Shown here one piece after another: positions 16,209 to 24,138 of a stretch of DNA of 28,673 bases (the first letter of the stretch is position 1; each line of letters starts with the position of its first letter). Under the pieces are notes generated by a model. That model saw nothing but the letters and a program-made list of their open reading frames with translations. It ran no database searches and was not told where the DNA came from. The DNA is taken from NCBI GenBank assembly GCA_903953985.1, contig CAJBLW010000041.1, positions 1-28,673 of the forward strand. The letters run 5' to 3'. This DNA comes from an uncultured Burkholderiales bacterium (GTDB lineage: Bacteria; Pseudomonadota; Gammaproteobacteria; Burkholderiales; Burkholderiaceae_C). The translations under genes were made by a program, and so were the position numbers.

Positions 16209-17207
16209 ATGAAAAATTCTTCCATCTCGCGTCGCGCATTGTTGGCCAGCACAGCGCTGTTTGCAATGGACAGCCGAGCACAGGTCCAGACCGCGGCCAA
16301 TGTCATGAACTGGCCAAACCGACCTATAAAAATAGTGGTACCAGGTCCCGCCGGGGTTGGTGGTGATATCTTTGCAAGGATGTTGGCCGGCCCCTTGCAA
16401 GAAGCTCTCAAGCAGTCCATCGTCATTGAAAACAAAGCCGGTGCCAACGGCATCATTGGCAATGATGCCGTTGCCAAAGCACAACCGGATGGTTACACCT
16501 TCCTCTTCTCGCCCTCATCGTCCATTGCCATTAACCCGATTCTTCAACCCAAAATGCCCTATGACACGGTCAAGGACCTTGCGCCCGTGGCACAAATCGG
16601 ACTTTCGGGTTTTCTGCTGGTCGCTAATCCTTCCACGGGCTTCAAAAACTTGGACGATATGGTGCGGTATGCAAAAGCTAACCCTGGAAAACTGAACTAC
16701 GCATCCTGGGGAAATGGATCCAGCGGTCAACTGGCCATGGAAAGCATCAAGGCCCATTACCAAATTTTCATGCCGCATATTCCGTATAAAGGGGTCTTGC
16801 CTGCCCTGACAGACCTGCTTGCAAACAACATCAGTGTTGGCTTTGTCGACATTGCATCACCTGTGCCGCATATCCGGTCCGGTCGTTTGGTTGGACTGGG
16901 ATGTACCGGTTCTTCAAGGGGCCCCGCACTGCCCGATCTGCCCACTTTGTCAGAGCAGGGTTTCAAGTTTGATACCGATGGATGGTATGGCGTGTTTACA
17001 TCTGCGGGTACGCCACAAAGTTTGATCAACCGGATGAACCAGGAAATCAATCGCATATTGGCAACTGATGAAGTCATCCAAAAATTTGCCAGTAACAACA
17101 TGCCGAAACCGCCGATCAAGACGGCAGACCAATTTGCAGCTACTGTAAAGAAAGATGTGGAAACTTGGCAAGGCTTGGCCAAAGTGGCTGGGCTGAAGAT
17201 CGACTGA
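16209..17207 (+). CDS. Bug/TctC-family periplasmic binding protein
   Basis: This 332-residue tripartite-tricarboxylate-type solute receptor has an N-terminal export signal (MKNSSISRRALLASTALFAM, cleavage likely near RAQ). The Bug signature follows: WPNRPIKIVVPGPAGVGGDIFARMLAGPL, ENKAGANGIIGNDAVAKAQPDGYTFL and PHIPYKGVLPALTDLL. Such proteins bind carboxylates or amides in the periplasm for a TctAB transporter or for signalling. No tctA or tctB gene is near, so it must work with permeases encoded elsewhere or as a sensor. AAAGGAGA precedes the ATG by six bases. It follows the catabolic operon in the same direction and is probably co-expressed. Confidence 0.92.
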   Translation: MKNSSISRRALLASTALFAMDSRAQVQTAANVMNWPNRPIKIVVPGPAGVGGDIFARMLAGPLQEALKQSIVIENKAGANGIIGNDAVAKAQPDGYTFLFSPSSSIAINPILQPKMPYDTVKDLAPVAQIGLSGFLLVANPSTGFKNLDDMVRYAKANPGKLNYASWGNGSSGQLAMESIKAHYQIFMPHIPYKGVLPALTDLLANNISVGFVDIASPVPHIRSGRLVGLGCTGSSRGPALPDLPTLSEQGFKFDTDGWYGVFTSAGTPQSLINRMNQEINRILATDEVIQKFASNNMPKPPIKTADQFAATVKKDVETWQGLAKVAGLKID

Positions 17208-17300
17208 GTTGTTTGTTGAAATCAAGGATGACATTCTGAATACAGGATCTAAAAAATCCGGGTTGTCCAAATTACTCATGGCTCAATTAGGAGACGCTCA

Positions 17301-18263
17301 ATGATCAGTCGACGCAATTGCTTGCAAATATTGGCTGCAGCCTGCTTACCTGCTTCAGCGAAGGCGGCTTGGCCTGAAAAGGCTCTGCGCATCGTAGTAC
17401 CTTATGCTGCTGGCGGATTCACCGATATATTGGCTCGAATGCTGGCAACGGGTATGTCAGAGAAACTTGGACAACCCGTCATCGTTGAAAATAAGCCTGG
17501 TGCGTCCACCATGTTGGGTGCAGAAATTGTCGCTAAGTCTCCTGCCGATGGCTATACCTTGCTGATGGCCACAACCAGTACTCTGAGCACCAATCCGTTG
17601 GTGTTCAAAAAAATGCCGTTCAAACCCGCCGATTTAAGGCCCGTGGCATTGACCGGGCTGACCCCATTCGTATTGGTCGCGCATCCTTCGGTTCAAGCCA
17701 AAGACTCTACAGAACTGGTGAGCCTTGCGCGCGCCAACCCAGGCAAACTGAACTTTGCCATGTTGGGTACAGGATCATCGACTCATTTTGTGGACGAAAT
17801 GTATCGACGCATGACGGGGGTGGATATTCCAGATGTTCCCTATAAGGGGGCTGGGCCTGCAACCAATGATCTTCTGGCTGGACATGTTCAACTCAACTTT
17901 GACGCCATTGCGACCGCTATCCCCCGCATTCAAAACGGCTCACTTAAAGGTCTGGGAATTTCATCTGATACCCGGTCTCCGCTTTTGCCCTCCTTGCCAA
18001 CCTTCAAGGAATCAGGTCTACCCGATATGGTCGCCTATTCTTGGTATGGCTTGGTGGCACCTTCGGGTACACCAACAACTGTGGTGGAAAGGCTGAACAA
18101 ACTGGTCAATGATTTACTCAATTCACCAGAGATCAAGGAACGCCTGATCGCCAATGGGGCAACAGCCCCCCAACTTTCAGCAGCTCAGTTTGGCGGACTG
18201 ATTGATGACCACACCCGCCGGTGGGAGCGAATTATCAAACCATTGAATCTGCAACTCGATTAA
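17301..18263 (+). CDS. Bug/TctC-family periplasmic binding protein
   Basis: This second Bug receptor (320 aa) lies 93 bases after the first. The signal peptide MISRRNCLQILAAACLPASA is followed by AAWPEKALRIVVPYAAGGFTDILARMLA, ENKPGASTMLGAEIVAKSPADGYTLL and DVPYKGAGPATNDLL, the standard family signature. AGGAGA lies seven bases before the ATG. It is clearly paralogous to, but diverged from, the proteins at 16209 and 26212, so the three probably bind different ligands. No membrane subunits accompany it. The next gene is convergent. Confidence 0.92.
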   Translation: MISRRNCLQILAAACLPASAKAAWPEKALRIVVPYAAGGFTDILARMLATGMSEKLGQPVIVENKPGASTMLGAEIVAKSPADGYTLLMATTSTLSTNPLVFKKMPFKPADLRPVALTGLTPFVLVAHPSVQAKDSTELVSLARANPGKLNFAMLGTGSSTHFVDEMYRRMTGVDIPDVPYKGAGPATNDLLAGHVQLNFDAIATAIPRIQNGSLKGLGISSDTRSPLLPSLPTFKESGLPDMVAYSWYGLVAPSGTPTTVVERLNKLVNDLLNSPEIKERLIANGATAPQLSAAQFGGLIDDHTRRWERIIKPLNLQLD

Positions 18264-18343
18264 AGACCTGACACTAATTCAAGCATCAGGCAGACAAGAT
18301 GTTTCTGGAATGTGACAACGTTAGGACACTACTGAGACAGTCA

Positions 18344-18643
18344 TTAACAATCAACCAACTCTAAAAAATGCTCAACAATCGGTGGTTGAGCAAAGAAGTC
18401 GCCCACCAGAGATCGCCACTCTGTATAAAGCGAAGATTCGCGAAAATCCACGGTGTGATTCTCAAGCGTAGCCCACGTCAGGAGAAGCAAATACCGATCA
18501 GGTGTTTCTATGCAACGGCGAAATTCATGATGAAGAAAACCTTTCGCCTTAGGAAAAATTGTGTCGAGTGCTAATTGAACACTTTTCTCAAAAGAATCGT
18601 TTAGACCAGACTTGACTCGAATGTCAGCAACCTCAAGAATCAT
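18344..18643 (-). CDS. Antibiotic biosynthesis monooxygenase (ABM)-domain protein
   Basis: This is a small protein of 99 residues from ATG 18643 (MILEVADIRVKSGLNDSFEK). The ferredoxin-like ABM fold is suggested by this beta strand plus GFLHHEFRRCIETPDRYLLLLTWATLENHTVDFRES and YTEWRSLVGDFF. Members include cofactor-free quinone-forming monooxygenases, heme-degrading IsdG-like enzymes and many uncharacterised proteins. The frame is open 19 codons further up, but that start would overlap the preceding SDR gene, so the inner start 26 bases after the SDR stop is preferred. It is the last gene of the leftward set from 23905. A terminator-like hairpin falls inside its final codons (18363-18392). Confidence 0.8.
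   Translation of the reverse strand: MILEVADIRVKSGLNDSFEKSVQLALDTIFPKAKGFLHHEFRRCIETPDRYLLLLTWATLENHTVDFRESSLYTEWRSLVGDFFAQPPIVEHFLELVDC
18363..18392 (-). terminator. Intrinsic terminator-like hairpin inside the end of the ABM gene
   Basis: On the minus strand TGCTCAAC, an 8-base loop and GTTGAGCA form a perfect 8-bp stem, directly followed by six T. This has the form of a rho-independent terminator for the leftward operon. The stem encodes residues near AQPPIVEH, and the T-run ends about 15 bases before the stop codon, so the terminator lies within the coding sequence. Confidence 0.55.
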
Positions 18644-18668
18644 CGTTGACCCCAGAATTTTTTGAAAA

Positions 18669-19439
18669 TCAATGAATATGGGTTCCGCCGTTGACGTCAA
18701 GCGTCGCGCCCGTCACAAACCCCGACAAATCTGAAGCAAGGTAAAGACAAGCGCCGGCCATCTCACGCGTAGATCCAATGCGCTTGAGGGGAATCGCATC
18801 AATGATTGCCTTAAGCCGCTCTTCAGAGAGCCCATCCAGCATGGGCGTGTCAATCATGGCTGGGCAAATAGAGTTGGCACGAATACCTAAGGCGCCGAAC
18901 TCACGCGCAATACTTTTCGTCAAACTCAGCATGCCACCCTTGGACGCAGCGTAATGCGACCCTCCAACCAAGCCACCACCTCGTTGTGCTGCGAGTGAAG
19001 CCACGTTAACGATGTTGCCTGAGCGCTGCAATTCAAAAACTCTCAAGGCACTTTGACAAAGAAAAAATGCACCCTTGAGATTGATATCGAGCATGAGATC
19101 AAGCTCACTTTCAGAGATATCCAGAATGGGCTTGGATTTAACAATGCCAGCTGAATTTATCAGGCAATCGAGGTGACCATGAATAGACACTACTTTCGCA
19201 ACCAAGGCATCGCAGTCTTGACGGTTGCTGATATCGCATTGAATCCCATCTATCAATGCGGTACGTTCAAGCTTCTTCTCGATTGATTCTTTGATTGATG
19301 CAAGTACAACTGCATTCATGTTCACATCGGTTACAACCACTTTTGCCCCGTGCTCTACAAAAAGCTCAGCCGTTGCATAGCCGATACTTCGCAAGGATGC
19401 TGCTCCAGCAACGATGCAAACCTTATTTTTTAACAGCAT
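18669..19439 (-). CDS. Short-chain dehydrogenase/reductase (classical SDR)
   Basis: This 256-residue SDR has a variant glycine motif AGAASLRSIG (11-20), with a longer loop than the usual TGxxxGIG, and Asp38 in VVVTDVN suggesting NAD. NSAG at 95-98 is followed by Ser148, Tyr163 and Lys167 (NVASLAAQ...SHYAASKGG). A GGG run between Ser and Tyr slightly lengthens the loop over the active site. The ending GATLDVNGGTHIH is typical. It lies between the epimerase-like and ABM genes in the leftward set. GGAA lies about nine bases before the ATG. The reaction is probably alcohol/ketone interconversion on a pathway intermediate. Confidence 0.91.
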   Translation of the reverse strand: MLLKNKVCIVAGAASLRSIGYATAELFVEHGAKVVVTDVNMNAVVLASIKESIEKKLERTALIDGIQCDISNRQDCDALVAKVVSIHGHLDCLINSAGIVKSKPILDISESELDLMLDINLKGAFFLCQSALRVFELQRSGNIVNVASLAAQRGGGLVGGSHYAASKGGMLSLTKSIAREFGALGIRANSICPAMIDTPMLDGLSEERLKAIIDAIPLKRIGSTREMAGACLYLASDLSGFVTGATLDVNGGTHIH

Positions 19440-19468
19440 ATCAATACGTTCCTTTTTCGAAAATCTGC

Positions 19469-20374
19469 TTAGGGGTAGATCTTCATTTCATTCAAAATCC
19501 ATTGCTGTGCCGAATGATTTTTCGGATTCCAGCCCAAATCTTCGCGAGCACGTACAGAACGGACTCGGCTATTGCTGCCAAATGAGAACAGTGCTCTGGC
19601 CATGCCCCACTTCTCCACTGCGAACTCAGGGTCGAGATGCTCTATTGCATGAATGCCAAGACGTTTTGATATTGACTTGGCAATTTCAATAAAGGAGGCT
19701 TCACCGTTTTCGGCGAAATACAGCGAACCACCCTTGCATTTCTCTGCCACCAACAAATACAAATCAACCAGGTCGTCGATATGAACATTGGACCAAGTGT
19801 TCAACCCTTTTCCGACAATTTGAACGGCACCATTGTCAGAAGCGTTCTTTGAAAGAAATGGAATTTGTATGCTTTGTTTGTTGATCCCTTTTCCATATCC
19901 ATAAATCAAGCTAGGAGCTACGACAGCAGACCTGATATCCAGCTTGGAAGCCTCAATGACTCGCAGATCAATGTCCCGACGCGCCTGCTTCCTGGGGTCA
20001 ATCACCAAAGTCGAATTTTCCGAATAAATGGCATCCGAACAAAAATTACCACGGGCATCGTCGCCGATGATGCTTGTTCCACTGGTGTGAATCAGCACCC
20101 TTCCAGTTCCTTTTAGCCCTGCGATCAACGCTTCAACAGCACCCAAGTGATCAGCATTTGCAGTGTTGAAAACTGCATCTGCTTTGCAAGCTTCTTGAAC
20201 AAGCAGTTCCGCGTCTTCAAGCTCACCCATAACGGGTTCAATACCTAAAGTCATGAGCTGCTGAGCGCTTGAACAGCTTCTCGTCAATCCACGGACCTTG
20301 TGTCCATTTTTGATCATTGCGATGGCGACTGATCCTCCGATGTATCCACTCGCGCCAGTGATAAAGACATTCAT
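19469..20374 (-). CDS. NAD(P)-binding epimerase/dehydratase-like extended SDR
   Basis: This 301-residue extended SDR has a clear N-terminal cofactor motif TGASGYIGGSVA (7-18) and the strand LIHTSGTSIIGDDARG around residue 95-112. The C-terminal region NTWSNVHIDDLVDLYLLV is typical of the family, where this His-Asp-Asp segment precedes the substrate domain. The canonical YxxxK pair is not seen: the region that should carry it reads DPRKQARRDIDLRVIEA. It may therefore be a reductase with another mechanism, or a non-catalytic NADP sensor of the NmrA type. It sits between the TRAP permease and the SDR in the leftward set. Its substrate is unknown. Confidence 0.8.
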   Translation of the reverse strand: MNVFITGASGYIGGSVAIAMIKNGHKVRGLTRSCSSAQQLMTLGIEPVMGELEDAELLVQEACKADAVFNTANADHLGAVEALIAGLKGTGRVLIHTSGTSIIGDDARGNFCSDAIYSENSTLVIDPRKQARRDIDLRVIEASKLDIRSAVVAPSLIYGYGKGINKQSIQIPFLSKNASDNGAVQIVGKGLNTWSNVHIDDLVDLYLLVAEKCKGGSLYFAENGEASFIEIAKSISKRLGIHAIEHLDPEFAVEKWGMARALFSFGSNSRVRSVRAREDLGWNPKNHSAQQWILNEMKIYP

Positions 20375-20397
20375 GTGCAGTGACCTTGGATGTCAGA

Positions 20398-22296
20398 TCA
20401 AAGCATGAATGTCGACAGGGAAGGTATTGCAGCGATCACGATGACGCCAACCAGTAAAGCCGCGATGTAAGGCCAAATCGCGACAATGACATCATCTGGT
20501 TTCGCGTCTCCAATACGGCATGCAATGTAAAAGCCAACGCCAATCGGCGGCATCATCAGGCCAACGTTCATTGCACAGACGACAACCATCGAATAGTGAA
20601 TTTCGTTGATCCCAAGCTTCTTAGCAATTGGGAACATGATTGGCGCCAGCAGCAACACGGCTGGAAGTCCTTCAAGAAGACAGCCCAGTATCAAAAATAC
20701 GATGATAGTCACCGCCATAAAGGCCATCCATCCGCCTGGCAATGTGGTCAAAAACAAGGACAGTTGTTGCACGATCCCGCTTTGCGTAATAGCCCATGCC
20801 ATGGCAGAGGCCGTGCCCAGGATTAGAAGGATGGCACCGCTGAGGGCGGCTGTTTCGACAAGCATGGCATACAGCCGCTTCCAGCCAATACCGCCATAAA
20901 GCACCTGACCAATCATCATCGCGTACAACACTGCAATGGTGGAAACTTCGGTGGCGGTTGCAACGCCACCCCCAACGGCACTGCGAATCAAAAATGGCAA
21001 CACCAACGCAGGCGCAGCGATCAAAGCCAGTCGGCCAATGATTTTCATACTTGGCCGCTTGATTTGGCTTGTGTCCTCATTGCGCGCCTTCCATCTTGCC
21101 AGTACAAGCAACGCCAAAAGAAGAACCATGGCTACAAAAAATCCACTTTCAAACAAGCCAGCGATTGAGACACCAGCGACCGAACCCAAAACAATCAAGA
21201 CGATGCTTGGGGGAACTGTGTCCGCCATGGCGGCACCGGTAGCTAACAGTGCGACCATTTCAGATCGCTTATTTCCTCGTCTGCGCATTTCAGGAAAAAG
21301 TGCAGGGGCAACCGTCGCCATGTCTGAAACCTTGGAGCCTGAAATTCCAGACACGATGAAAAGCGATGCCAAAAGAACATATGACATGCCAGCCTTGACG
21401 TGACCAATCATCGATGCCAGAAGATCGACAATGGCTTTGCCCATTCCAGTCGCATCGAGCACACAGCCCAATAGAACAAAAATTGGAACAGAGACCAAAA
21501 CAATATTGCCCATCCCCTCATCAATGCGACCAACAATCACGACCAATGGAATATTGCTACTGAACGCCAAATACGTCATCACACCAATGCCAAAGCAAAA
21601 GGCAATGGGAACGCCAGAGACCAAACAAAGTGCCACCAGACCGCACAAGAAGAGCAGGATATTGATCAATCCCAACTGTGCAATTTGCGGCGAAATTTTA
21701 GAGCAAAGAAAAACAAACAATCCAACGCCTACTATTGCAATTGAAAGATGTTTTTTCGAAACCGTTTTTAACGCATACGCACCGATGACCATCAGCATCA
21801 GGATCATCCCTGCAGCAATCGCAGTAACCCGGATGCCACTGGGGATCTCAAGAGATGGAGAGTTAACAACCCATTCGCTTTCAACGTGCTCAATAGCAGG
21901 GCCAATTAGACCGATCAAAAATGCGCCTATTGCGGCAAGGGCAAAAGCATGTACCAGCCCTCGCAAATTCTCGGATAGCTTGTCAACGAACATCGACAAT
22001 CTGAGGTGTTCATTGCGATGCATGGCAATGACCGCCCCCAGCATCGCAACCCAAATGAAGGCGATCGAAACAGCCTCATCGATCCACCCAACGGGTCGAG
22101 AAAATACATAGCGTGCAATGACGCCACTGAAAAGCATAGCAACGATACTGACCATCAGGGCTGCGCAAAGTGCTTCCAAGGGCATCATCCATTTGGAAAG
22201 AATGCGATTGAACGCGGTCTCTGCAGGCGCTGCAGAATGCTCTTGCGCTAACAATGCGGTGATGGCGTCAGGGCTGGTCATAGGGGTCTCATACAT
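20398..22296 (-). CDS. dctQM: TRAP transporter permease, fused small and large subunits (DctQM)
   Basis: This 632-residue fused membrane permease belongs to a tripartite ATP-independent periplasmic transporter. The N-terminal part (to about residue 180) is DctQ-like, with helices around LEALCAALMVSIVAMLFSG and FIWVAMLGAVIAMHRNEHLR, the latter containing a family signature. The remainder is DctM-like with about 12 hydrophobic segments, including IVGRIDEGMGNIVLVSVPIF, GSKVSDMATVAPALFPEM and GAAMADTVPPSIVLIVLGSVAG. It imports an organic anion or similar solute with Na+ or H+, delivered by the binding protein encoded upstream at 23449-22400. An in-frame ATG at 22281 is an alternative start; neither has a strong RBS. 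The coding region is intact. Confidence 0.92.
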   Translation of the reverse strand: MYETPMTSPDAITALLAQEHSAAPAETAFNRILSKWMMPLEALCAALMVSIVAMLFSGVIARYVFSRPVGWIDEAVSIAFIWVAMLGAVIAMHRNEHLRLSMFVDKLSENLRGLVHAFALAAIGAFLIGLIGPAIEHVESEWVVNSPSLEIPSGIRVTAIAAGMILMLMVIGAYALKTVSKKHLSIAIVGVGLFVFLCSKISPQIAQLGLINILLFLCGLVALCLVSGVPIAFCFGIGVMTYLAFSSNIPLVVIVGRIDEGMGNIVLVSVPIFVLLGCVLDATGMGKAIVDLLASMIGHVKAGMSYVLLASLFIVSGISGSKVSDMATVAPALFPEMRRRGNKRSEMVALLATGAAMADTVPPSIVLIVLGSVAGVSIAGLFESGFFVAMVLLLALLVLARWKARNEDTSQIKRPSMKIIGRLALIAAPALVLPFLIRSAVGGGVATATEVSTIAVLYAMMIGQVLYGGIGWKRLYAMLVETAALSGAILLILGTASAMAWAITQSGIVQQLSLFLTTLPGGWMAFMAVTIIVFLILGCLLEGLPAVLLLAPIMFPIAKKLGINEIHYSMVVVCAMNVGLMMPPIGVGFYIACRIGDAKPDDVIVAIWPYIAALLVGVIVIAAIPSLSTFML

Positions 22297-22373
22297 TCTT
22301 AATAAGCAATAGGCTTAAACGAGTCAGCAGGCACATCGAAAAAATATCGACATGCCTGCAAACGTAAGCGCAA

Positions 22374-22394
22374 AAGGGCCAGTTGATGGCCCTT
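22374..22394 (-). terminator. Stem-loop between dctP and dctQM, attenuator-like
   Basis: A perfect 8-bp stem (AAGGGCCA, 5-base loop, TGGCCCTT) lies on the minus strand just after the dctP stop. A short run of T continues past the stem, too few for a strong terminator. A partial terminator or a 3' stabilising hairpin here would give more binding protein than permease, as is common for transporters with abundant receptors. Confidence 0.5.
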
Positions 22395-22399
22395 GATAC

Positions 22400-23449
22400 T
22401 CAAGCCAGCTTGCCGCTGTACTTCTCAAGCAATGCCCATGCCTCTGGGCCAAATTTCTTTTGCCATTCAACGTAATAGCCTGACTTTTGCAACAAATCGC
22501 GGAAAGGCTTGGTATCCAGTCGGTTGAACTGCATACCTTGGCCTTTGAGTTTGGTTTCCAGGCTGGCGTTCAGCGTATCGTGTGCAGTGCGCTGCTTGAG
22601 CGCTTGCGATTCAAAGACTCGAGTGACCAATGCCCTCAAATCATCTGGTAATGCATTCCAGCTTCTTTTGTTACCGACCAGTGAGAAGTATTCCCACATG
22701 TGTGATGTGTAAGAGCAGTACTTCTGAACTTCGTAGAGCTTGACGGCATCGATGGTTGGCAGCGCATTTTCTTGACCATCCACCACTTTGGTTTGAAGTG
22801 CGGTGTAAAGCTCGCCAATTGGGACTGTGGCTGGTGAGGCATCCAATCCTTTGAACATGGATGTCCACAGCGGTGTCGCTGGCACGCGAATCTTCATGCC
22901 TACGAGGTCTTTAGGCGATGTAATCGGCTTGGTGGAGTGGGTGATTTGACGGAATCCGTGGTCAAACACTTTGCCGACTTGGACCAAATTGAATTTATCG
23001 AAAGCGGCGCGCATGTGGCCACCAAGATCACCATCCATCGCCTTCCAAACAGTTGCATAGTCCGGGAACGCAAAGGCAATGGAATTGATGGCTGCCACAG
23101 GAACCAGGTTGCCGTAGATAGAGCCAGCGGTGCAGACAAAATCAATGGCGCCCGAGCGAACCTGCGAGAGCGTGTCGGTGTCGCTACCTAACTGCCCGTT
23201 TGTGTAAACATCAATGCTCAGACGGCCGTTTGATTCCTTCAAAATTTCAGCACAGGCGGCCTTCAATGCGACTGGTGTGGGATGACTCTCTGGCAATGTG
23301 ATCGCGATTTTCATAGTGATCTTGCCCGCCCCCTGCGCCAGGACGGCACCAGGCACCAGTGTTGTTGCAGCCACGCCAGCCATACCCATCAAAATTTCAC
23401 GACGGCTGGAATCTTGTGGCTTTTGGCTGGTTTTGAAATTAAATGACAT
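22400..23449 (-). CDS. dctP: TRAP transporter substrate-binding protein (DctP family)
   Basis: This 349-residue periplasmic receptor begins with a Tat-like signal (SSRREILMGMAGVAATTLV, cleavage likely after VLAQ near 39). The mature part shows the DctP plan: GRLSIDVYTNGQLGSDTDTL, LVGMKIRVPATPLW with Arg188 at the position that usually holds the ligand carboxylate, and GELYTALQTKVVDGQENALPTI. The Arg implies an acidic ligand. AGGAGA lies five to ten bases before the ATG. It precedes the fused permease by about 100 bases that include a stem-loop (22374-22394), and follows the VOC enzyme gene by 30 bases. It may deliver the substrate that the surrounding enzymes degrade. Confidence 0.93.
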   Translation of the reverse strand: MSFNFKTSQKPQDSSRREILMGMAGVAATTLVPGAVLAQGAGKITMKIAITLPESHPTPVALKAACAEILKESNGRLSIDVYTNGQLGSDTDTLSQVRSGAIDFVCTAGSIYGNLVPVAAINSIAFAFPDYATVWKAMDGDLGGHMRAAFDKFNLVQVGKVFDHGFRQITHSTKPITSPKDLVGMKIRVPATPLWTSMFKGLDASPATVPIGELYTALQTKVVDGQENALPTIDAVKLYEVQKYCSYTSHMWEYFSLVGNKRSWNALPDDLRALVTRVFESQALKQRTAHDTLNASLETKLKGQGMQFNRLDTKPFRDLLQKSGYYVEWQKKFGPEAWALLEKYSGKLA

Positions 23450-23479
23450 CTTTGTCTCCTAAAGTGATTTGTTACTGAA

Positions 23480-23905
23480 TCAAGCAAAAACATTGGGTTG
23501 GTGAACTTCGATGCAATGACCGTCCGGGTCATACAAGAACACTTGGTGCCAACCGGGGATAGCCCAGCATCCGTAGTCGGAATAGCGAATTTTCAACTCA
23601 TCACAGCGACGCATGAAGCCTTTGATGTCATCGGTGCGAAAACAGAAGTGGCCATGCCCCATGGGGTTCACAAACTTTTTCATCTTAAATCCGGTCTCAA
23701 GATCTCTTTCTGACCAATGGAACTCAATGTCGCCATCGGTCAGGAAGTCCACCTTACCTGTGTAAGCCCTGTCCTCACGCTCACGACTGATCACGGTGTG
23801 CTCAGCATCGGTAATTGCGCCCAAGCTGAACAACGTTTTATAGAACGTGGTCAAGCGGGGCAGGTTATCAGTACAAATATTCATGTGATGAAACTTGAAA
23901 TTCAT
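23480..23905 (-). CDS. VOC-superfamily enzyme (glyoxalase/dioxygenase fold)
   Basis: This 141-residue vicinal-oxygen-chelate protein from ATG 23905 begins MNFKFHHMNICTDNLPRLTTFY. Four likely metal ligands occupy the usual places: His7, Glu61 (DGDIEFHW), His86 (GHGHFCFRTDD) and Glu133 (GHCIEVHQP). A set of four, two per beta-alpha-beta-beta-beta module, fits lyase/isomerase-type glyoxalases more than two-His-one-Glu dioxygenases. An upstream in-frame ATG would add 16 residues, but the motif-bearing start has AGGAAT in front. It is the first gene of the leftward transporter set and diverges from the MaoC-type gene at 24139. A role in lactoyl-thiol-like or epimerase chemistry is conceivable but not shown. 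Confidence 0.85.
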   Translation of the reverse strand: MNFKFHHMNICTDNLPRLTTFYKTLFSLGAITDAEHTVISREREDRAYTGKVDFLTDGDIEFHWSERDLETGFKMKKFVNPMGHGHFCFRTDDIKGFMRRCDELKIRYSDYGCWAIPGWHQVFLYDPDGHCIEVHQPNVFA

Positions 23906-24018
23906 TGCGATTCCTGTGTTGAAGTTAAGAAATTTCCGTGTGGCTGATGCCACAAGGGATGAACGCAGGCGGGGAGTGTGATGGCTCCCCTCAAGCTCTG
24001 AGGCATACGATATCTAAA

Positions 24019-24030
24019 TTCACATATGAA
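24019..24030. promoter_or_regulatory. Palindromic operator TTCACATATGAA, probable IclR target
   Basis: The 12-base site lies near the centre of the divergent gap between the VOC gene (ATG 23905) and the MaoC-type gene (ATG 24139). Its reverse complement recurs at 28101-28112, in front of the iclR-type gene. A flanking A extends the shared stretch to 13 bases. No third intergenic copy was seen in the window. IclR-family regulators commonly bind short palindromes like this. Confidence 0.65.
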
Positions 24031-24138
24031 GTAAAGGATGCGCTCATGAATTATTATCGGGGTTATCCCTGATTTTTTTGGTTAAATTTGTCCTTTTCTT
24101 TACTTTTAACACTCATTGATGAATGATACTATTCGCTG

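Noticed and set aside
17208..17300. GGAT...ATCC hairpin with an A-run between the two Bug genes
   Set aside because: The stem is only four base pairs and there is no T-run on the coding strand, so a terminator is not supported.
18266..18292. CCTGA...TCAGG inverted repeat after the second Bug gene
   Set aside because: A five-base-pair stem with a 14-base loop and no following T-run is too weak to call as a terminator.
21431..22111. 226-residue plus-strand frame opposite the TRAP permease
   Set aside because: Rich in Thr/Pro/Ile as expected for the complement of a membrane-protein gene; no motifs and no ribosome binding site.
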